From Coturnix japonica (Eukaryota; Chordata; Aves; Galliformes; Phasianidae): 64,000 nt of DNA. The stretch lies in NCBI RefSeq assembly GCF_001577835.2, contig NC_029519.1, positions 30,318,539-30,382,538 of the forward strand, written 5' to 3'. Below the pieces are notes generated by a model. It was not told the origin of the DNA. It saw nothing but the letters and a program-made list of their open reading frames with translations, and made no database searches. Shown here one piece after another: positions 51,901-63,831 of this stretch (position 1 is its first letter; every line of letters starts with the position of its first letter). A program made the position numbers and the translations under genes.

Positions 51901-54900
51901 AGAATATAACTTCACCATTTTTTGTGCTCCTTTAAAAAAAAGGAAAAAAAAAAGTGGTTCTATTATACATTTCTTATATCGCATAAAAATGATGGGAAAC
52001 CAACTTTATTCATCAGTTACGTGTCATTAACTCATAAATGGAGATGGTTTGGTCTTCCTTTTGTAATTGAGTTCCAAAATATTAAAGTGATTGTGCCAAA
52101 GTTGGAAGCATGTACAAAAGCAAGCTGAACAGTATTGTTGGATGTTGGAGTTCCTTATGGAGTCTGAGATCAGTGAGGATGTATTAGAAAAGGGAAATTG
52201 TTTTATGTATTGTATTGATGAATTTTAGAACTGTTTACCTGCTTACTAAGGAAAAATGTTAGATGCTGTGTTCAACTGAGTTGATTTGTAATTACAGTAA
52301 GAAGTACGCTGCTGTCAGGCAGTTTATGCTTGTCCCAAGAAACAGCTTGATTTACAAGAGGAATATTTGCATTACTCACAAAAATATCATTACTAGTTAT
52401 TGTTATGGGCTGAAATAATCAGCCTAGAAAGTTTCAGTGCCTTGAAACTCGTCAGTGTGCAATATACAGTGGAACTCCAAGCTCTCTTAAAAACAGATAA
52501 ATAAAAGCTCAGATGGGCATCCAAGCCTGTATCGATTCCAGAATAAATAAAAGGATTCAGAGGAAAGTAAGAAAAGCGAAGCTGGAGGATGTGTGTTTGT
52601 GTTAGATTTGTCCCTCTGCTTAAACAAACTTGTGCATTGTCTCTGTTTTTCATTAATGTTCTTTCAAATTCCTTTTTCTAGAATGATGGACATCAAATGA
52701 GGCAGTTTGAGTGAAGTTCAGTCACTGTCCATTTCTGCTTGTGGAATTTTTAATTAGGTGAATGATTACAAGATTTTTACCTTTACTGTATGACTGTAAA
52801 GGTACCATTACAAAAATATTTACATGACTTCTGTACTTGTCTATCTTCTAGGCTTTTAGAGGAAAGGATTACATTGGTTCAGCACAGTAAATAGAATATT
52901 CTTGAGAGAAACCTTTGTGCACAATTGCTTTGCCGGTCAATTTGCTTAGATCTGAGTAAGGGCTTAATTCTCTGAGAGCTATGTTTGTTCTCTTTGCTAT
53001 TTATTTCAATTTAACGGCAGTGTGTTCATTTGTTACGTCTTACTGTCCAACTTTGAGGCTTTTGTTTTCATTCTGTTTTGGAGCTGAGTGTTTCATATAG
53101 ATGGCTTTTGCTTTAAAAGTTTTTTAGCCACCAGAAGTTTTAGAAAGAAATGGTATCAGGCTTCTCTTTGGTTCTCTGATGGCATTGCATTCTGCTCAGT
53201 TTGGTCACTTCAGCCTTGAGCCAACTTCAGTGGAGACATGTAGCATTTTATTCATTGTTGGAATTAGACTTTATATTGGCATGTGTGGTTTTTTTCCCTC
53301 AGCGTTTTAATGCTTTTTGTTTTATTTTGCAGTACCTCTGTTTAAGTCACAGAATAAACATTTCACTGCTTATTTTTTCCTGAACCTGATGAGTAGTAGC
53401 ATTCCTTGGATGTAGTTTGCTAAAATATGGAATGATGTGCAAACTCTATTAAAGGCTTAGATTTTAGTCACAACTTTTTATTCCGTTCTCTTCCATGGGT
53501 TGTTTTCTTATTCCCATGCTTTGTATGTCCAGTCACGATTTGGATTCTCTGCTTTTTCTCATCACGAAGTATAAAACATCTTGACATCCTTATCATTTCT
53601 TACAACTTCATTGTTTTAGATGTTGTCTTTCTACAACTTCATTACTTGTCTCTCTTGTTCTGTAGCATTGTCAGAGTCATGAAATGGTCCTTGTCCCTCT
53701 TCTCCTTATTAACTAAGTATCATTTATTCATTTAGCCTCTACCTTTCTCCATCGTCTGTTGTGCTGTTTCATAAAAAATACACGATTACCGGTTTGGTTC
53801 TCTCATCTTCCTACAAGCGTGTTTGAAGTAGTGGTTCAGAGTGCATGTATGTGCCTCAGTGATCAGATAGGACACTGAAACATTCTAATGTACTGGAAAC
53901 TGGGAAAGGATTCAGTTCAGGATGAGGTTACACTGGCACTGCTGAACAGGAAATGATATGTGAGCAGCAATTGTCCTTCATCTTATATGGAGGCTAAGAG
54001 AATGTTATTTCTGTCTGTCCATGTAAGTAATAAGGAGGGATGGGTGAAAGAAAAACTGAGCAGAATCTTTCCATGTGCAGTTCATATATGCAAGGGTTGT
54101 AACAAGGCCTTGATGTATGTTCCTGTGTGCTGTACTGAATCATAAGTCATTCCTAAGATTTTGAGCATGCATGCGTGCTTGCTGTTCTGAAAGTTTTGTT
54201 TGTAACAGTATTCCTGTTGAAAGAACAATGTTGTTGATTACAAACTGCGCTCTATATTTTAATGGAAGACTTTACCAAGGAATATTTTGGCTACTGTTTC
54301 AGGATTTACTTTAAGTTATAATAGGCTCATATTTGTATCTTTTTTGTTTCTCTGTCCAGTGAATATTATTTCAGCACAGAAAACTTGGAAAGAGACTTCT
54401 TTATGAGGAGAAAGATGGACCAACAGGGATTTCTGCCTATTTCATTGATTGCTAGCTTCCACAGGGTGCAAGCTCTGACTACAAATGCTACGCTTATTTT
54501 GGAGGTAAAATAATTCAGAAGCATGTCTGTAGACAGTTTTGGTGCTTTTTTCCTTTTTTTTTTTTCCTTTTTTCTTTTTTGTATTAATTTTTGCACAGCC
54601 CCATTAGAACAGGGAGTAGAGTGCTGCAGAAAATGTTTTCTTCTGCCATTTGTAAACATTCTGAGAGTGAGGCTACAGAGAAAGGAGATGAAGGGAAGCA
54701 ATTAGATTAAAGGAACAGACATCTCTACATCTGTAGACAAACTGAAGGATTATATCCAAAACGTTTATAGAGTCAGTAATTTAGTGCATTATATTAAGCT
54801 TACATTGTTTCCCTTGTCAGAATCCTACTCACTTCTGAACTTTCAGTATCCTGTTTTGAGTCAGAAGTTGAGAGAAATGTGGTCTTTAACACCCACACAA

Positions 54901-57900
54901 GGTGTTCTCATGTGTGTATAATAGAGGAACTCCTTGCTGCATAATACAGCAGAGTGCTCGTACATAGCAAAAAAATGTAGAATCATAGAATCATTCCAAG
55001 GTTTTTCTTTTAAGAAAACTTAAATTAAAAAAAAAATTAAAATGTTATCTGATGCTGAAAAGTTGTAATATAGCCAAAACCTAAGAAGCATATTAAGCCT
55101 ATTAAAGAGTATTCATGCAAGACTCTCTTTTGCAGTCTGTTAGCTTCTGTTATTTCTTTGAGGATTCTGTATTTTGAGGGGTTGAAACATAGAAAATAGG
55201 TGTTCTTAGTGTAGGCAGGTACTTTGAAGAAACTTTTGATGATTCCTTTGCAAGTTAATCATCATGTATTTAGCATGTGAGATGGATAGTTGCAGAATTA
55301 CCTTGCCAGGTGTTTTAAAACAATACCTTAAACCTATAGTTTAAGACAACTATAGGTGTTATGAAGGTTCCACATCACAAACCTCCACGTGACCACTGTC
55401 AAGAAAACCACATCTGTCTGTGCGGAGTGAGAGTGGAAAACATGTTTTGCTTGTTTTGTTGTGTTTCCTTTTTTAGAGCAAAAGGAGTTGCAGAGTTTAT
55501 TCAAATAGTCAATTCAAATAGTCCAGATCAGGTTTTTACTGAGTCTTCCACTGCTGTAATTAAGGGCACAGATTAGATTCACAAAATCTTGGGGATGTTA
55601 GCACAAATTCCATTGTTTGGTCAGTGCCTTTTGTCAAGGTGTATGAGATATTTCTGATAGTTTATGAGATTTTTAGGGAGAATGGTTCTTATGCCTTCTG
55701 TGTGAGCAGAAAAACTGGGCTGCCAAGTTGCTTTTCTATTAAAATAAGAACACTTTGCATTAAGATTTCTGAAAGAGAATGGATCTTTGTGCCATTCTCT
55801 TCCACGTGAAACTTTTTTAGAAGACTAAAATAAGTATCTGTCTAAATTACAGCATAATACACTTGGCAAAGCTGAAGTGATCTTAACAGTGTTCCTGAAT
55901 TATGTTGAATTCTTCTCTGGCAGTACTTTTCCTCAGGTCCAGAGATACTTTTCCCATAGCAGGGTTGCCTAAATTGTAAACCCTGCCAGCAAGCAAGAAA
56001 ATGGAAATTGTTGTGCAGAACCTACTTGCTGCTTGGCTCCTGTTTTATTTCCATTGACTCTGATAAGATGAATGTCAGATCTCTGCTGGCCTTGTCATTA
56101 AATGTACTGCCCAGTCCTTAAGCTGGCAGTCATTGTGCTGCTGCTGCAGGGAGATGCTTTTCTGCCTCTGGCACATAAACCTGTTGCCGTAAATTGCTGA
56201 TCTGACCAGAGGCAGTGATACTGTGCATAGTTGAGATGTTGTCCTTCTCATGCAGCTCTGAGGCTGGTACTCCAGTAGCTTACTGATACGTGGGCCTCAT
56301 AGGTACAAAACACAGTTGGTGATAGTAGTAGAGGATCTCTAGGACTACAGGTTATTCACTGACTAGAACTGCAGTATCTAGCTGTTTCACAGCTCTCTGT
56401 CTATGGTCTCTCCAAATCCTTTAGTGCTAGTTTTCTAGTTAGTGTCTGCAGACAAAATAGGGTCTCAATGAGATATGTTTTGGATACTACTGAGGATGTC
56501 TGGGAGGAGCCTTTTTGATGTGTTGCTAGTCTAAGGAGTGCTTTGCTGCTATATAGTTACCTTAAATCACGTTTAAATAAGCTAGCCTAAGGGAAACTGG
56601 AAGTGATATTTGATCAAATTAAAAAAGATGATAAATGAAAAGATTGTTTGCGCCAGTAGAAGAAAGGACAGTCATTATGAAGAACGAGCACAAAAAGCTT
56701 GTAATTCCTTTTTTAATTACTGTATTAAGAGTTGACCGTCTTCTGTGGGCATAAGAAGGTGTTGAATATGTCATGTTTTCTGAAGTTGTAATGTGCTTGT
56801 CCAACAGGCCCTAAAGGACAGTACAGAAGTTGAAACTGTGGATCAGAGGATAAGAAAAAGGGTTGATCCAGAAAAGTGGCCAATTCCAGGTCCACCTCCC
56901 TGTAATCTCTCAAGGACTGACTTTTCTCAGCTCATAAATTGTCCAGAATTCATACCAGGTCAAGTTTACGGCTCACATACTGGTAAAGAATTTCTTTAAT
57001 AGAAACTTAAGTTTAGGGCTGTCTGTCTGTCTGAGGAAGTTTGCCTCTTGATACTGTTTACATAATAGAAATTGTGCATTTGGTTTATCCAGGTGATATC
57101 CCTACCAGCTGTACAGCTGTGGCTGGTCTGGCTAATATTAAGTAGATAAAAGTATCATGTGTGCTATAGTTGTGACCATTCTCCAGAAGAAGGTATAATG
57201 GCCTAGAGTCCTTTTTTATTACCAACAGCAGAAGCAATAGTAGTCTTAAGTATATAAAATCTTCTTCATTTTGTTGTTAGCTGAAAGTTAACTGTATTTT
57301 GCGTACCCTAGTTTTGGATGGGAATTTCATTCACATGATTAATATGGAGATTGCTTTGTTTACGTTTGGCAAATAAATCATTTACTAAAATGTTGGCTCA
57401 AAGTAAATGGGAAGAATGAAGTCTGAGTTAGGCACCCATCCAGAGAGCTGGTGCCTGGTTTAGGGAAAACATATCCCTGATAAATGAATTCTTGTTTTCT
57501 GAATAACAGACGACTTCTCTAAGTCTGATATATGTTTTTAACTTAAATACGCTGATAAATTGGTCTTTTCCTAAAATGTTGACTATGAAAAGTGATCTCC
57601 TAAAAAGAAAGGAAATTCTGCTAATCAATGCTAACTTGAACCACAGAAGTAGGAAGTAGTGGCTGAGGTTAAAGGAAGGACCAGTGTGCAAAAAAGACCA
57701 ACCAAAGAAACACAAAACCACAGTAACTGAACTACTGTTTTCCAATGCTAGAGTCTGCACCAAGTTCTCCAGGAATGGGAAGCCTGTTGAGTCTGAAGGA
57801 AAACACTGAAACAAGTAATTTTCAGATAATATCTAAAGGGTTGTCTACAAGTTTGCCTGATCTGGACTCTGAGCCTTGGATAGAAGTGAAGAACAGGCAT

Positions 57901-60900
57901 CATGCATCCACTGTCAGAGTAAAGGTAAAACAAAAAAGAACTTTATTTTAATAAGCAAATGCAAAACCTTCCCACTTGTATGAAACAGCTTTCTGTTTGT
58001 TTGTTTTTTCCACACTTCAATATCTGTGATAGTTGATTACGTAAAACTGTTAGTGTGGGCACTGCTCACTCTATCCAGACTTAGAATAACCAAGTGCATT
58101 TCAAATCCTGGTCCAACGCTCACTATTATGAAAAGAAATGTGATTTATTTTTTTTTCTGGTGATGGACAGTCATACGTGTGCATTATTGAGAAGCTGTTG
58201 TGCTATGAGAATAATTCTAAAAATTCATGATGCTGAATTACTTAGAGGAGTAATTTACTTGTGAGCTTGATAAACATCTTAAAGTGGCTGCATTGTTTCT
58301 AATTCTATATGTTCATTATTGAAAGTATTCAGTCATGCTCTGTTTGTTTTTCATGTGGATGATCACTGTCTATTTCAAGTATAAAATGCATCACCTTTTC
58401 TCATTTAGGAGTGTGTTCCTATACCTGATCAAGTGTCAGGTCAGCAACAGCCGCCCCCACCTCCAGAGGAACAAGAACAAGAAGAACTTGACTTTTTGTT
58501 TGATGAAGAGATGGAACAAATTCAGGGTCATAAGAATAAATTCACTGATTGGTCAGACAGCAGTTCAGATTATGAAATTGATGATCAGGATGTAAACAAG
58601 ATTTTGATTGTAACACAGACGCCACCATATATGAGAAAACATCCTGGTGAAGGTCGTGCTGGCAACCATGTGTGTCATGGAAAAATAACATCAGAACTTG
58701 CTAAAGTTATTAATGATGGCTTATACTATTATGAGCAGGATTTGTGGACAGCATGGAGTGAAAATGACACTACAGCAATGGTAATTCTTTTTCTTTCTTT
58801 TATTTTTTGTTAGCCTTAAAACAGTGCCTGTGCAAACAGTGCCGAAATTATTTTGCCTACACAACTAAACTATTGGCCTTCCAGTATTTGAAGGGAGCAA
58901 ATAAACAGGAGTGGGGAATGGCTCAGAGTGGGTAGTGATAGAACAAGGGGGAATGGTTTTAAACTGACATAGAGGAGGTTTAAAGCATGAGTGCTTTGAG
59001 GTGCAGCCGTTTCATTTACAACACTGGCATTTGTTTATACATAGCCTGAGGAAGGGAGCAGGTCCTCTCCTACCCCCCTAAGTTGCTTTCCCTGTCAGAC
59101 TTACTGCAGAAGACAGACTGCTTCAGTTTCAGCAAGAGATGGGATCGCTGTCATTTCTGTTTCTTATTCTGTTCAAAAATGCTGAGTATGGCCCCATTGC
59201 CCCTGTGCGCCCATTTGGTGGCCTGTTTTTTGCAGAAAGTACAGTGTCAGTTGCTTTGTTCATGTCAGCTAGGAACTCCCATTTACATTTAACCAGATCT
59301 GTACTGGCTTGCATGAGTTTAGCTGTGTGTGAATCCTGGGTTGCTGATTTTTCTCTTGGGATATTCAGCTTTTCCTCAAGATGATGGTCATTGCAGTTTG
59401 TGTTCACACTTTTTTGTTTTCCCTAATTCAGCAAGAGCTTGAGAACTTCAGGAAGCTGAATCTTGTTAGTAAGGAAGAATTTGATAATCTTGCACCAGAA
59501 CTGATAACTGATCAAAGCCAAGAAATTCCTCTGGGTTCTTCAGAGTTACAGAAAGGTAAGTACTGTAACACACGTATTTCTATCTTAGAATCTCTATAAT
59601 GAAGCATGAACTTTAACGTTCTCTGCATATGTAGTGTTTTATTTTTGGCTCAGTCAGCAAACTGAGAGGATTTTTCTTCACCAGTATTTCCACTTGTCAG
59701 CTCTTCATCAGTATTGGAAGTTAACATTGTGTTAGAAGAAGCTGATACTAGTAGTACTTCTCAGGATATGTGTGATCATCTATAGGTAACATTCTGTTCT
59801 GATGTTATGCGAAAAGCACCTAGTGGTGCTGTATGCTAACTTGCCATCTACTTGTTTACTTTGCCATTGTAAATACAGAAAAACAAGCAGAAAAGAGAGA
59901 AGAGGATATAAATTCCATAGAGAAGGTGTGTTTGAAATATTTATTTCATTGCTTTGAGTAGTCAGTTGGTACTGCTTCTGCACCAAGTGCTTTTAGTCAG
60001 TTCAGTTATCCTTTTGGGGATGATATAGCTCACTTGAAGAGAATCATGCCTTTAAGATGTTAGGTATTTAGAGGAGCTTAAGATTTCAAAACTTAAGTTT
60101 CTTTTGAAAATAAAGTGCTTCTTTCCTCTTTGCTGATTTAACAGAGGAACTGGCTTGTAATTGGTTCTGTACTGAAGCGCTTCCAGCAGCAACAGTGGCT
60201 CGGTCACTGCCAACTGTAGTTCCAGAATCTCCCCGAGTTCACCCTGGTTGCACCCCACGAACACCTCGCACCCCGAGGCTGCAGGATCCCAACAAAACAC
60301 CCAGGTTCTACCCTGTCGTTAAAGAAGCTCAATCCATTGATGTGAAGGTAAGTGGAAAGGCTTAATATCTATGGAAAGCCTATAAAATTCATGCCTGTAA
60401 TGTAATTTGTAAGAATGGCAAGGCAAAAATGAAACAATTGTACTTGATAATTGTTTTTCTTCAAAAATTCACCATATTCATCCTTTTTTATTTCTACAAA
60501 ATGGTTCCTGATCTTTCTCTGCAACATTTCTTAAAAGTCTGTGATGAAGAAGTGTAACATCTAAAGATTCTAAATTTATTACATAAGATTAAGTTTCAGG
60601 TTATGAAGCTGGAGCATCGTGACTTTATATTTGGTTAGATACAACATAAAATGGGCAGCATGCTGTTTTGGGAGGATAAAAGTGAGAAAGATCAAATTGT
60701 GAAAATAAACACTTCATTTACTTCCCAGGCTCCAAGAAAAAGGAAAACACGTCACAGTTCAAATCCTCCCTTGGAATGCCATGTCGGTTGGGTGATGGAT
60801 TCCAGAGACCACAGGCCGAGAACTTCCTCTGTGAGGTAAGAGCTGGTTTAAGCGGTCATTTAAAACCATGCATTATATTAATGCTTAGTTAGCATAATCA

Positions 60901-63831
60901 AAAACTTCTTAAAGATAATAGCACAGAAGAAGATGTGCACCTGAAAACAGGGATGACTGGGAATCCAATTAGACGTCACAGTGCTTGTCAAGTGATCAGA
61001 CCGTACTGACAGTGCTTGTATACAGCAAAAAGGTTGAAAGCTGATTCTGTGGAAACGCACTGTCTGTAGAACAAAATGTTTCTTTTACAGCAGTTCCAAT
61101 GCTTCACCTTCAGAAGGAGCTCCACTTGCCGGAGGCTATGGTTGTACTCCAAATTCTCTTCCAAAATTTCAGCATCCTTCTCATGAACTGTTAAAGGAAA
61201 ATGGCTTTACACAACAGGTGTACCATAAGTATCATCGAAGGTGTCTAACAGGTAAGGCACTTAATGCACATCCTAACTTTTTAGCAAGTTGTCACTGGAT
61301 AGCAGTTTTCTCCATATTGTTCTTCATCGGTTATTTTTCTTGGGGAGAAACAATGCTTGTATGTTATGATACTTCCTTTCTATTTAACTTCAAATTCCCT
61401 TACAAAACAAACAAACAAAACCCCTCAAAGTCCTTGACATTTTCCAGCAACTCTTTCTGTATTAATATTCATTGCTAAAAGAAATGTGAGTCCTTGAGAG
61501 AAGATAATTAGTTGACTTTAACTTTGAGACTTGACAGATAATGTAAATGACAGTTCACGATTACAATTCTTGAAGATCTTATCTCCGTGTTACTAATGAA
61601 AAAGCTCTTGAAAATAGTTTGTTGAAGAAGTAAGAAGTTGTGGCTGTGCTTTTGTTTCCTTTTCAGAGAGGAAACGGTTGGGAATCGGCCAGTCCCAGGA
61701 AATGAACACACTTTTTCGTTTCTGGTCCTTTTTCCTGAGAGATCACTTCAACAGGAAAATGTATGAAGAATTCAGACAACTTGCTCTAGACGATGCAAAA
61801 GAACACTACAGGTATGAGGTTTTTCTTGAAACTGAAATGTAAAAAAAGAAATTGGAAAAAAAATAATATTTTGAGGTCTTTACCAGTCATTTGAATTACA
61901 GTGAATTGTTTTTTACATATATATGTATTTTACATACATATTTTTAGATGTATCTTAAGTGACCATTTCTATTGTTAGCTTTGTCTCTTTGTAAATCTTC
62001 AAAATAGCAGTCTTTGCAAGTTGTTTTAACACCACAAATGTGTTTGTATGTATTTGTACTTTGTGAAGAATCAGCTAAGTGTATGGTATTTCCTGACCTG
62101 GAGTTGGTCCTGAATTCTCCAACACCGTGCAACTTGTTGACTCTGACAAGTCAGCTCTATTCTTAGGAAAGCTTCTGCCGTTTTTCTCATCCATTCTTGA
62201 CCTCAAACTGCGTGTTTTCCTACAACAGCAGAAAAAAATTACCACTGCCACATTAGCTCTTCCATTTGATATTCCCTCTCTTCTTCCTACACACTTCTTC
62301 CTTTTCCCTCCCCCAGCCTCTGTTTCTCTTAAAGACACAAGGCAGCCCAATGTATTGAATGCCAAGCGAGGAAGTTTACAGAAATTACAAAGTGTGGGTA
62401 TGTTGTCACACTAGAGTGCTAAGTCTGTAGGATACTAAGGTGGTTTTAATCATCATTTGCATATCAGCTGAGAGCTTTCTTAATGCTTTTGTGATTATCC
62501 AAGTTTATGTTTTCCAAGAGAAGCTTCAGAAGGCTCTTCAGGGATAGCACATAAACACTGGACAGAAGGAGGTCCCATGTGTTCCCTTTCTACCCAGGCA
62601 GATTATTATCCATTGCTATGAATGAATTTATACTATCCTTTATGTCTTTGCCAAATGTAACCTATCATGGTATCATAAAGAGAAGTTGATCCAGATTCTT
62701 CCAGAAAAAGTAGCTTTTGTGTATTTATCCTTAAAAATTACCTCAGATAAATGCTACTGGCATGAATATTTCCCTAGTTAAGTGTTCCTTGAAGTTGTAC
62801 TGATTACCTAGGTGCATCTTCGACTTTAGGAGCTCTCACCATTGCATAATTTCATATATTCATAGTGCAGTACTGTAGTCATCTGATGACTGAATTCAGC
62901 ACTCAAAAGGTGCATGTCTGCATGGTGAGAGCTCAGTGTTACACAGGAACACAATAGCTAATACTGGGAGCTGGATTAAAGCATCTGTTGGCCTACGTAG
63001 AAAAGTGAGCAATTTATTTTGACCTCTGCTTGGCTGCCCAAGGCAGGCTTGACACACGCGCGATTGTTATTGAGGTGGGTCCACAAAACATTTAACTTGG
63101 AAGGAAACCAGTAATCGCTGTAGTAACTTCTAGTGGTCAGGCTTTTTTTGTGGCTTTCCCACTTTCTCAGCTAGATTTGGAAAAAGCTGAGTGTGACAGA
63201 CAAGTTAATGCTTCCAAGTGAGGTAAAATGAAGGTAGGTACCTTCCCTCGGCTCAGAGCAGATGATTAAGAAGCTTATGATTGAGTTGAATAAAGGAGTG
63301 GTAGGTAGATTGGTGTCAGTTGTTTATTCCCTCTAATAGAAAACAGGAGGGGCATGGAAGGAAGCCAGAGTAAAAAATAAAAGAAGTTGTAGGCCTTTTA
63401 TCATGAAGTGTGGGGGCTGTGGGTCTCAACATCTTGAAAATGTAAAAGTATTTGTTTTGACATTACATGCATAGAGTCTGTAGTTCATATATTGAAGCCA
63501 CATGACAAAACAGATATTCCTAAGTTAGTTTTGTCTATTTGTGAAGGTGTTTCAGAACAACCATTTAAATAAAACTGAACGTTGAAGGAAGCATTTTTTG
63601 TGGGAAGGGAAAAATGAGACTGTGCTATTTACATAAATGGAAGGAGAGATTAAAAACTTGCATGCTTTTGAACAATTATAGTGTATTCCTAAGATTCCCA
63701 TACCTGTTTCTTCTCTTCTAGGTACGGGTTGGAATGCTTGTTTCGATTTTACAGCTATGGCCTAGAAAAGAAATTCAGGCGAGACATATTCAAGGACTTC
63801 CAGGAAGAAACAAAGAGGGACTATGAAGCTG
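36370..63831 (+). CDS. LARP1B: LARP1B, La-related RNA-binding protein (3' end outside window)
   Basis: Relative of LARP1, an RNA-binding protein acting on mRNA translation and stability. The 17 coding exons seen here are 36370-36643, 42830-42891, 43935-43994, 46126-46294, 47657-47800, 50089-50232, 50483-50651, 54360-54504, 56808-56982, 57752-57924, 58409-58780, 59432-59555, 60145-60347, 60729-60835, 61091-61251, 61667-61811 and 63722-63831. They give 912 whole codons in one frame. Parts in order: basic Pro/Ala-rich N-terminus, WPTPSE box (residues 121-128), [10 protein letters not shown]-rich box (265-284), La motif (about 330-420), [11 protein letters not shown] (LARP1 family), and DM15 repeats from about residue 800, cut off in the third. 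Assigned to LARP1B rather than LARP1 by synteny with MFSD8 and ABHD18. The start is the first in-frame ATG, with G at -3. Confidence 0.95.
38203..38217. repeat. short (GT)n run
   Basis: Seven GT units in LARP1B intron 1. Confidence 0.85.
39413..39432. repeat. (TTTA)n microsatellite
   Basis: Five TTTA units in LARP1B intron 1. Confidence 0.9.
42830..42891 (+). CDS. LARP1B: LARP1B coding exon 2
   Basis: Encodes [21 protein letters not shown], a lysine-rich segment (residues 92-112). Acceptor CTTTTTCAG. Confidence 0.9.
43935..43994 (+). CDS. LARP1B: LARP1B coding exon 3
   Basis: Encodes [20 protein letters not shown]. The DWPTPSE box matches the start of the human LARP1B protein I know (MANWPTPSE) and LARP1. 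Confidence 0.94.
46126..46294 (+). CDS. LARP1B: LARP1B coding exon 4
   Basis: Encodes [20 protein letters not shown] to [15 protein letters not shown] (residues 133-188), a charged linker that aligns with human LARP1B. Confidence 0.94.
47657..47800 (+). CDS. LARP1B: LARP1B coding exon 5
   Basis: Encodes [13 protein letters not shown], then an Arg/Ser-rich stretch [15 protein letters not shown] (residues 189-236). Confidence 0.94.
48083..48131. repeat. 18-bp perfect inverted repeat with 13-nt loop
   Basis: TAATATTGAAGTTTTAAA (48083-48100) and its exact reverse complement (48114-48131) flank a 13-nt spacer in LARP1B intron 5. RNA or single-stranded DNA would form a stable hairpin. Confidence 0.95.
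50089..50232 (+). CDS. LARP1B: LARP1B coding exon 6, RG-rich box
   Basis: Encodes [21 protein letters not shown], then the RG-rich run [20 protein letters not shown] (residues 265-284), a probable RNA-contacting, arginine-methylated segment. The purine-rich repeat underlying it spans about 50174-50222. Confidence 0.95.
50174..50222. repeat. LARP1B: imperfect AGAGGC hexamer repeat (coding)
   Basis: Near-repeats of CAGAGG and AGAGGC encode the Arg-Gly box. Copies have already diverged at third codon positions. Confidence 0.7.
50483..50651 (+). CDS. LARP1B: LARP1B coding exon 7
   Basis: Encodes [15 protein letters not shown] to [13 protein letters not shown] (residues 285-340). The last part begins the La motif. 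Confidence 0.95.
50652..54359 (+). other. LARP1B: LARP1B intron 7
   Basis: 3.7-kb intron. Only A/T homopolymer runs stand out (for example near 51933-51952). No gene or recognised interspersed repeat. Confidence 0.6.
54360..54504 (+). CDS. LARP1B: LARP1B coding exon 8, La motif
   Basis: Encodes [19 protein letters not shown] to [13 protein letters not shown] (residues 341-389), the winged-helix La motif with its conserved aromatic residues (YYF, FF). Confidence 0.96.
54977..55000 (-). repeat. CR1 LINE 3' terminus remnant
   Basis: GTAGAATCATAGAATCATTCC carries the reverse of the CR1 terminal repeat; only some 25 bp are recognisable. Confidence 0.5.
56808..56982 (+). CDS. LARP1B: LARP1B coding exon 9
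   Basis: Encodes [20 protein letters not shown], then [11 protein letters not shown] and [15 protein letters not shown] (residues 390-447): the end of the La motif and the LARP1-type linker that replaces an RRM. Confidence 0.95.
57752..57924 (+). CDS. LARP1B: LARP1B coding exon 10
   Basis: Encodes [20 protein letters not shown] to [20 protein letters not shown] (residues 448-505). The [15 protein letters not shown] block is highly conserved in LARP1/LARP1B. Confidence 0.95.
58409..58780 (+). CDS. LARP1B: LARP1B coding exon 11
   Basis: 124 codons (506-629) including a proline run, [40 protein letters not shown] and [16 protein letters not shown]. The last residues before the donor differ from the human LARP1 version I recall. 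Confidence 0.95.
58926..58986 (+). repeat. CR1 LINE internal fragment, plus orientation
   Basis: GGGTAGTGATAGAACAAGGG and GGAATGGTTTTAAACTGA match the same CR1 block as the copy at 16148. Lies in LARP1B intron 11. Confidence 0.8.
59432..59555 (+). CDS. LARP1B: LARP1B coding exon 12
   Basis: Encodes [20 protein letters not shown] to LGSSELQK (residues 630-670), matching the ...QEVENFKK... segment of LARP1 proteins. Confidence 0.94.
60145..60347 (+). CDS. LARP1B: LARP1B coding exon 13
   Basis: Encodes [20 protein letters not shown] to [12 protein letters not shown] and [15 protein letters not shown] (residues 671-738). The [13 protein letters not shown] and TPRTPRTP blocks are family marks. 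Confidence 0.94.
60729..60835 (+). CDS. LARP1B: LARP1B coding exon 14
   Basis: Encodes [20 protein letters not shown], then [15 protein letters not shown] (residues 739-773), just before the DM15 region. Confidence 0.95.
61091..61251 (+). CDS. LARP1B: LARP1B coding exon 15, DM15 repeat A
   Basis: Encodes [20 protein letters not shown], then [20 protein letters not shown] and [11 protein letters not shown]. The acceptor is a NAGNAG (ACAGCAG), so one serine may be included or skipped. Confidence 0.95.
61667..61811 (+). CDS. LARP1B: LARP1B coding exon 16, DM15 repeats A-B
   Basis: Encodes [20 protein letters not shown], then [20 protein letters not shown] (residues 828-875). In LARP1 this region contacts the mRNA cap and 5' terminal oligopyrimidine sequence. 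Confidence 0.96.
61812..63721 (+). other. LARP1B: LARP1B intron 16
   Basis: 1.9-kb intron with a short AT-rich ATATAT/TACATA tract near 61914-61945. Nothing else recognised. Confidence 0.6.
63722..63831 (+). CDS. LARP1B: LARP1B coding exon 17, DM15 repeats B-C (last in window)
   Basis: Encodes [19 protein letters not shown], then [18 protein letters not shown] and the first base of the next codon. The remainder of repeat C and the C-terminus lie beyond 64000. Confidence 0.95.

Noticed and set aside
59877-59935. Possible extra LARP1B exon with a Lys/Glu-rich peptide
   Set aside because: Exons 12 and 13 join in frame without it and the family sequence does not need it.
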